Of a DNA stretch of 64,000 nucleotides, positions 60,582-64,000 are shown in pieces. Each line of letters opens with the position of its first letter. The first letter of the stretch is position 1. Source of the DNA: Nesterenkonia marinintestina (GTDB taxonomy: Bacteria; Actinomycetota; Actinomycetes; Actinomycetales; Micrococcaceae). The stretch covers positions 1 through 64,000 of the forward strand of contig NZ_JAOEFD010000002.1 in the NCBI RefSeq assembly GCF_025420485.1, written 5' to 3'. A program made the position numbers and the translations under genes. The notes beneath the pieces were generated by a model. That model was not told where the DNA came from and made no database searches. It worked only from the letters and a program-made list of their open reading frames with translations.

Positions 60582-63515
60582 TCAATGATGCCCCATGGGG
60601 TCTAAGATGCAGTCAGCAGATTTCGTGGACGCACGGTCGTCGTTAACAGGTCCGATGACAGCTCGACTGAACGCATCGAAGTCGCCGGCGATGATTCGGA
60701 CCTCAGTGGAATAGGCAGGATTACATGTCATCGATTCGACAAGTATTCCTCCCGGTCGGCCTTGTTGGAGCCGGGACCGTCTTACCACTAGGTCCACGGC
60801 AGCCCAACGCAATTCAGGGATTGCCCGCACCGCTTTTACTGCCAATCTGCTCGCCTCACGCAGATGTTCCACTTCCAAAGGCCGCGAATCGGAAGGGACC
60901 GTCACGACCCAGGCCCTGTGTTGTGTGGCGAGGACTCTCAGGCGTCGGCCTCGGGGACGAGCTTGCACCCACATCTTGCCTGGTAGCGGGGCGGTTTCCA
61001 GAGCTTGTTCCTCCGTCAGGACTTGCTTCTCCGGCCCATTCCAGAGTGCCGACACAGGGATCAGGCTAACCGAGTTCACTCGTCCTTTGACGAAACGCTT
61101 GAGTTGGCGAGCTGAAGTGATGACTTCAGACCTGGGTCGGGGAACCTGGGCTACGTCCAAGAGCCCGGCAACCCATTCATGTCGTTGCATTACTTTCTGC
61201 ACGAGGGATCGGTCGGCGGACGTACGTCCATCGGCAGTAACCCAAGTCTCTTGCCCGTGGGGTGCTCGTACTTGCAGAACTCGGCGGTTCCTCTGCTGAA
61301 TGGCGTAGCCCTGTCGAATCAGTGATTCCGTGAAAAGCCGACTAAAGCTGAGTTCTTCGCTATCGAACGTTTCACCTGTGTCGTGCCAGAGTAACTCCCT
61401 TCCATAACTAGGTTCGGCGGTGTCGGGTTCACTGTTCACGGTCGGGAGTGCTGCCGCGTGCCGAAGACGCCAGACTTCCGAGCCGACATCCACAGGTTGC
61501 CCGTAAGAGGGAAACACAGCACCTCCGTAATGTGCTTGAGTATTGATCTCTATCACATATGGATTGCCGGTGCCTTTCTCGACGATAATGTCGACCCCAC
61601 CCCACTCCAATCCAGGAATAGCCGCAATTGCAGATGCTGCAGTGAACTTGATGTCGGGACCAGTGCCCGCCAGGGCTTGATACGGATCAGCTCCAGCGCT
61701 GAGCCCGGCAACATTGCGAATCTCGATGTGATCACCCATACCGGGTACAGATTCGAGAGATAATTCCTGCTTCTCCAGGTACCGATCCGTAAGGCTATCA
61801 ACAGGCATGGGAAGGTTTCGTAGGGCTGGATTCAAACGCCGTTGGAGATTCTTATCGTCGATCAACTGCTTGACTGTAGAGGCGCCATCTCCGATCACAT
61901 GGGGCGCGACGCGTCCGACCACTGCGACCGCCTGATCAGGGGAAGCCATAACACGGAGCTCCTCCTCGACCTCTATGTGCTCCTGGACGATTATCTGTGA
62001 ACCATGAGATTGAGCGAAGGTGAAACCTTGCCGGATCTCTTCTTCTCCTATGAGACCGGTAGAAACTCCCTTGCTTTGGTGTCCGCTGCGCGGCTTGATC
62101 GTCACCGGACCACCGATCGCATCTGCTGCTAGAATCGCTTTCTCAGCCGAATCGACAAGAAACGTCTTCGGAGTCGGTACGCTGTTAAGTGTTAATAGTT
62201 CACCAGTCAGGACTTTATCCTTCACGATGAAGGCACCTAGAGAGGATTCGTGTGCTTGATAATCACAGGCGAGCAGACGCTTGCTGTGAGCTTCGATGAG
62301 AGCCAACCGGCCAATCCAGTGAACTGTTCCGCCTTCAGCTTCAGCCGGTATGGACATCATGGAGACACTCAAGGGCTTATCCGAAGCAGCCAGAACCTGG
62401 CTCTCCAGAGTTTCATCGGGGGATCTCACGGGCCAGTCACCGGGGTCACCACCATCGAGAGGGGGGTTCAGGCGTGACGGCCTGTCTCCTATGGGCCACG
62501 TGCCGAGGTCGAGGGCCAGAAAGTACCCAAGATCGTCCTGGCCCGTGTCCTGAGCAGGATTACTGAATCTCCATGGTCGGACTGTTCGTGCCAGGAGGGT
62601 AGCGACCACATGGAAAAAATCACCAGCTGAGACGGGGTGAGGCTGGAATCCAGTTCTCGTGTTATCCGAGTATACTGGGTAGAGCTTAAGCTTTAAGCTC
62701 CTCTTGTAATTATTATTGTGAACTTCAAGAAAAGACCAGAAGCTGAATGGAAGAATTCCTCTTCTGTTCTCATAACGCTCCCATTTAGTGTCGGTGTTGG
62801 AAAGACCATCGCCGATCCCATACACGACCCATCTCTGTTGCTTGCGGTGAACTTCTCGCAATGTGTGACCGCCGTGCCCGAGGACCAGATCGAAGTCCTT
62901 GTTGAGAAGTCGGTGTGCAAGTTGATACTGAATACTATTCTTCCATCTGTAATTGGAGCCCCAGCTGGGGAAAGCCACTTGAAATGAATCGGGTATCGTT
63001 GATTCGTTCCTAGCATTAGGGGTGCCAGGAATAGACAAGGGGGAGCATCCTGCAGAGCCGTTTTCTGCATAAAGCTCCGAATCGCTACCTCTTGGAGTAG
63101 CGTATTGGGAGAACCCATGAAGGTGGATCTCCCCTCCTCCGACTCGCTCCGGTAACGGCAATCGGAGTGGTACTCGGGCCTCATCGATGGTTCGACCGGC
63201 ACCGAACCACTCAATACCGGCATCGTCAAGCGCTCGAAATGCTGACTCGATTCCTGCAAAGCCAAGGTCGAGGGCGTGGCTATTTGCGAGGCTGACCGCA
63301 TCGACGCTGAGGTCGCGGAGTCTATCCGCCGTATTCTTCGGATCAGTCAGTGGCGTCGCGAGATTCGCGACGAATGAATCTGATGCTTCAATGAAAGGGC
63401 GCAGATGAACCGTATGGTGCGAGTGTCCGGGCTGCTGTGAAGACTGAGGGAATCCGGTGGTGTAGCTCTCCCCAAAGTGCGAGTCTCCTATAATGAGTGT
63501 TCGATGCGATTCCAC
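60582..63515 (-). CDS. fused CapA-like / ATP-grasp / degenerate ATP-grasp ligase
   Basis: 977 residues, three domains. About 5-345 are CapA-like: GDSHFGE (D11, H13) and GHGGH (H214, H217) are kept, but NLETP reads NLATP (A53), NNH reads NSH (S79), and PHWG reads PSWG (S184); a ten-residue piece before residue 70 is also missing. About 400-690 are an intact ATP-grasp: VTIKPRSGHQSKGVS (K474), IIVQEHIEVEEELRVM (E512), VIGDGASTVKQLI, D642, and VIEINTQ (E656, N658). About 700-977 are a second ATP-grasp fold with ILVESMTCNPA in place of E-x-N. It starts with GTG 63515 behind GAGGTGGG. Base composition is markedly more AT-rich than the rest of the window. Flanked by IS elements. Confidence 0.85.
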   Translation of the reverse strand: MESHRTLIIGDSHFGESYTTGFPQSSQQPGHSHHTVHLRPFIEASDSFVANLATPLTDPKNTADRLRDLSVDAVSLANSHALDLGFAGIESAFRALDDAGIEWFGAGRTIDEARVPLRLPLPERVGGGEIHLHGFSQYATPRGSDSELYAENGSAGCSPLSIPGTPNARNESTIPDSFQVAFPSWGSNYRWKNSIQYQLAHRLLNKDFDLVLGHGGHTLREVHRKQQRWVVYGIGDGLSNTDTKWERYENRRGILPFSFWSFLEVHNNNYKRSLKLKLYPVYSDNTRTGFQPHPVSAGDFFHVVATLLARTVRPWRFSNPAQDTGQDDLGYFLALDLGTWPIGDRPSRLNPPLDGGDPGDWPVRSPDETLESQVLAASDKPLSVSMMSIPAEAEGGTVHWIGRLALIEAHSKRLLACDYQAHESSLGAFIVKDKVLTGELLTLNSVPTPKTFLVDSAEKAILAADAIGGPVTIKPRSGHQSKGVSTGLIGEEEIRQGFTFAQSHGSQIIVQEHIEVEEELRVMASPDQAVAVVGRVAPHVIGDGASTVKQLIDDKNLQRRLNPALRNLPMPVDSLTDRYLEKQELSLESVPGMGDHIEIRNVAGLSAGADPYQALAGTGPDIKFTAASAIAAIPGLEWGGVDIIVEKGTGNPYVIEINTQAHYGGAVFPSYGQPVDVGSEVWRLRHAAALPTVNSEPDTAEPSYGRELLWHDTGETFDSEELSFSRLFTESLIRQGYAIQQRNRRVLQVRAPHGQETWVTADGRTSADRSLVQKVMQRHEWVAGLLDVAQVPRPRSEVITSARQLKRFVKGRVNSVSLIPVSALWNGPEKQVLTEEQALETAPLPGKMWVQARPRGRRLRVLATQHRAWVVTVPSDSRPLEVEHLREASRLAVKAVRAIPELRWAAVDLVVRRSRLQQGRPGGILVESMTCNPAYSTEVRIIAGDFDAFSRAVIGPVNDDRASTKSADCILDPMGHH

Positions 63516-63744
63516 AGTGTCCCACCTCAGATTCCCGATTTACTGCGAGTTGTCAATCCGGCCCACACGAACCCAGCTGTTACACTTCGGACCCTCAAGC
63601 GATTCCACTCAAGGATCCCAGCGTTCGGATCCAGTCTAGACGTGACGATTGCATTTATCCCCAAGGCTCTGCCCGTGGCATTTAACCAACGCTACGTGTA
63701 ACGGCCTGGGTTTGGTTCCGAGTCTCACGAAGGAGAGCTGGAAT
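63516..63744. other. intergenic region between the fused ligase and an IS3-type transposase gene
   Basis: About 230 bases. It holds the control region of the minus-strand ligase gene and, from about 63697 (TGTAACGGCC), what may be the left end of the next insertion sequence. The fused ligase and this transposase gene are divergent. AGGAG at 63731-63735 is the ribosome site of the transposase gene. Confidence 0.45.
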
Positions 63745-64000
63745 ATGCCTAGGAAGTTCACCTCTGAGTTCCGGGACCGAGCCGTCCGTATGGTTCTGGA
63801 CCCTCAAGTTGCTGAAGGCGGCCCCCGCGCGGCCTCGATCCGCGTTGTCACCCAATCTCTGGGCTGTGGGCCCGAGACACTGCGGAACTGGTGCCGCGGA
63901 GCCGAGACGGCTGACCACGAACCAGTGGCCAGCATTGGTGAGGCGAGCTTGGAGGAAGGAAACCGCCGGTTACGCCGAGAACTGGCTGAGGCCCGACGGG
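63745..64000 (+). CDS. IS3-family transposase OrfA (partial, runs off the window)
   Basis: The frame from ATG 63745 is open to the window end (85 codons). It starts MPRKFTSEFRDRAVRMVLD, the classic opening of IS3-type OrfA transposases, followed by the HTH segment ASIRVVTQSLGCGPETLRNW and a coil LEEGNRRLRRELAEARR. It differs from the transposase at 58.9-60.3 kb, so two different insertion sequences surround the fused ligase gene. The ribosome site AGGAG lies ten bases upstream. The DDE part should lie beyond the window. Confidence 0.85.
   Translation, partial: MPRKFTSEFRDRAVRMVLDPQVAEGGPRAASIRVVTQSLGCGPETLRNWCRGAETADHEPVASIGEASLEEGNRRLRRELAEARR

Noticed and set aside
63528-63556. Possible promoter for the fused ligase: TTGACA on the minus strand at 63551-63556
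   Set aside because: The -35 is perfect, but the matching -10 position (AATCTG at 63528-63533) is poor and would put the transcript start inside the ribosome site at 63521-63528.

Overview
High-GC, gene-dense DNA from an actinobacterium of the order Micrococcales, probably family Micrococcaceae; a Nesterenkonia-like genus is my best guess, not a proof. Reasons: WhiB, DUF3499, DUF4245, DUF5719, TIGR03089 and LytR-CpsA-Psr proteins, and gene orders shared with other actinobacteria (a fadD35-accD1-accA1-fadE19-citE-type leucine cluster, and a purK/purE/LCP/manA/whiB/DUF3499/ahcY envelope neighbourhood).

Layout. (1) 1-5.3 kb: the right end of an integrated phage-like element. It holds portal, MuF-like, scaffold, capsid and two head-tail connector genes, then a terminator, one minus-strand element gene and the junction with a 5'-truncated host gene of PKD type. 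No tail gene is present. (2) 5.8-8.0 kb: beta-carbonic anhydrase, a DUF4245 protein and a TVP38-type membrane protein. (3) 8.0-21.2 kb: branched-chain acyl-CoA (leucine, possibly itaconate) catabolism. A minus-strand operon (carboxylase beta, carboxylase alpha, acyl-CoA dehydrogenase, MaoC hydratase, CitE-like lyase) is divergent from a TetR regulator, a second acyl-CoA dehydrogenase, an acyl-CoA synthetase and a doubled 3-oxoacid CoA-transferase (one fused, one split). Two matching inverted repeats look like the TetR operators. (4) 21.3-35.6 kb: core metabolism and envelope genes (glpX, manA, LCP protein, purE/purK, GtrA, TIGR03089, WhiB, a giant membrane glycosyltransferase, DUF5719, DUF3499). 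(5) 35.7-42.4 kb: ahcY, RDD and SpoIIM-type membrane proteins, a DHFR-like protein and a Lit-like (TIGR01906) membrane protein with a huge acidic N-terminus.

(6) 42.4-63.5 kb is the most unusual part: a surface-polymer locus built on ATP-grasp ligases. It has a GT-B glycosyltransferase, two tandem sugar-transfer-associated ATP-grasp proteins, an asparagine-synthetase-like protein, and three versions of one module made of a CapA-like phosphoesterase domain, an intact ATP-grasp and a degenerate second ATP-grasp. One version is split over three genes, with an acylphosphatase domain added to the active ATP-grasp. Two are single fused polypeptides whose CapA domains have lost some or all of their metal-site residues. 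An HTTM (vitamin-K-carboxylase-like) membrane protein and a small membrane protein follow the split version. By family knowledge this suggests ATP-dependent amide bond formation on a cell-surface peptide or glycopeptide polymer; the product is unknown.

(7) The last fused module (60.6-63.5 kb) is visibly more AT-rich. A frameshifted IS with recognisable terminal inverted repeats lies on one side and the start of another IS3-type transposase gene on the other, so it was probably acquired recently.
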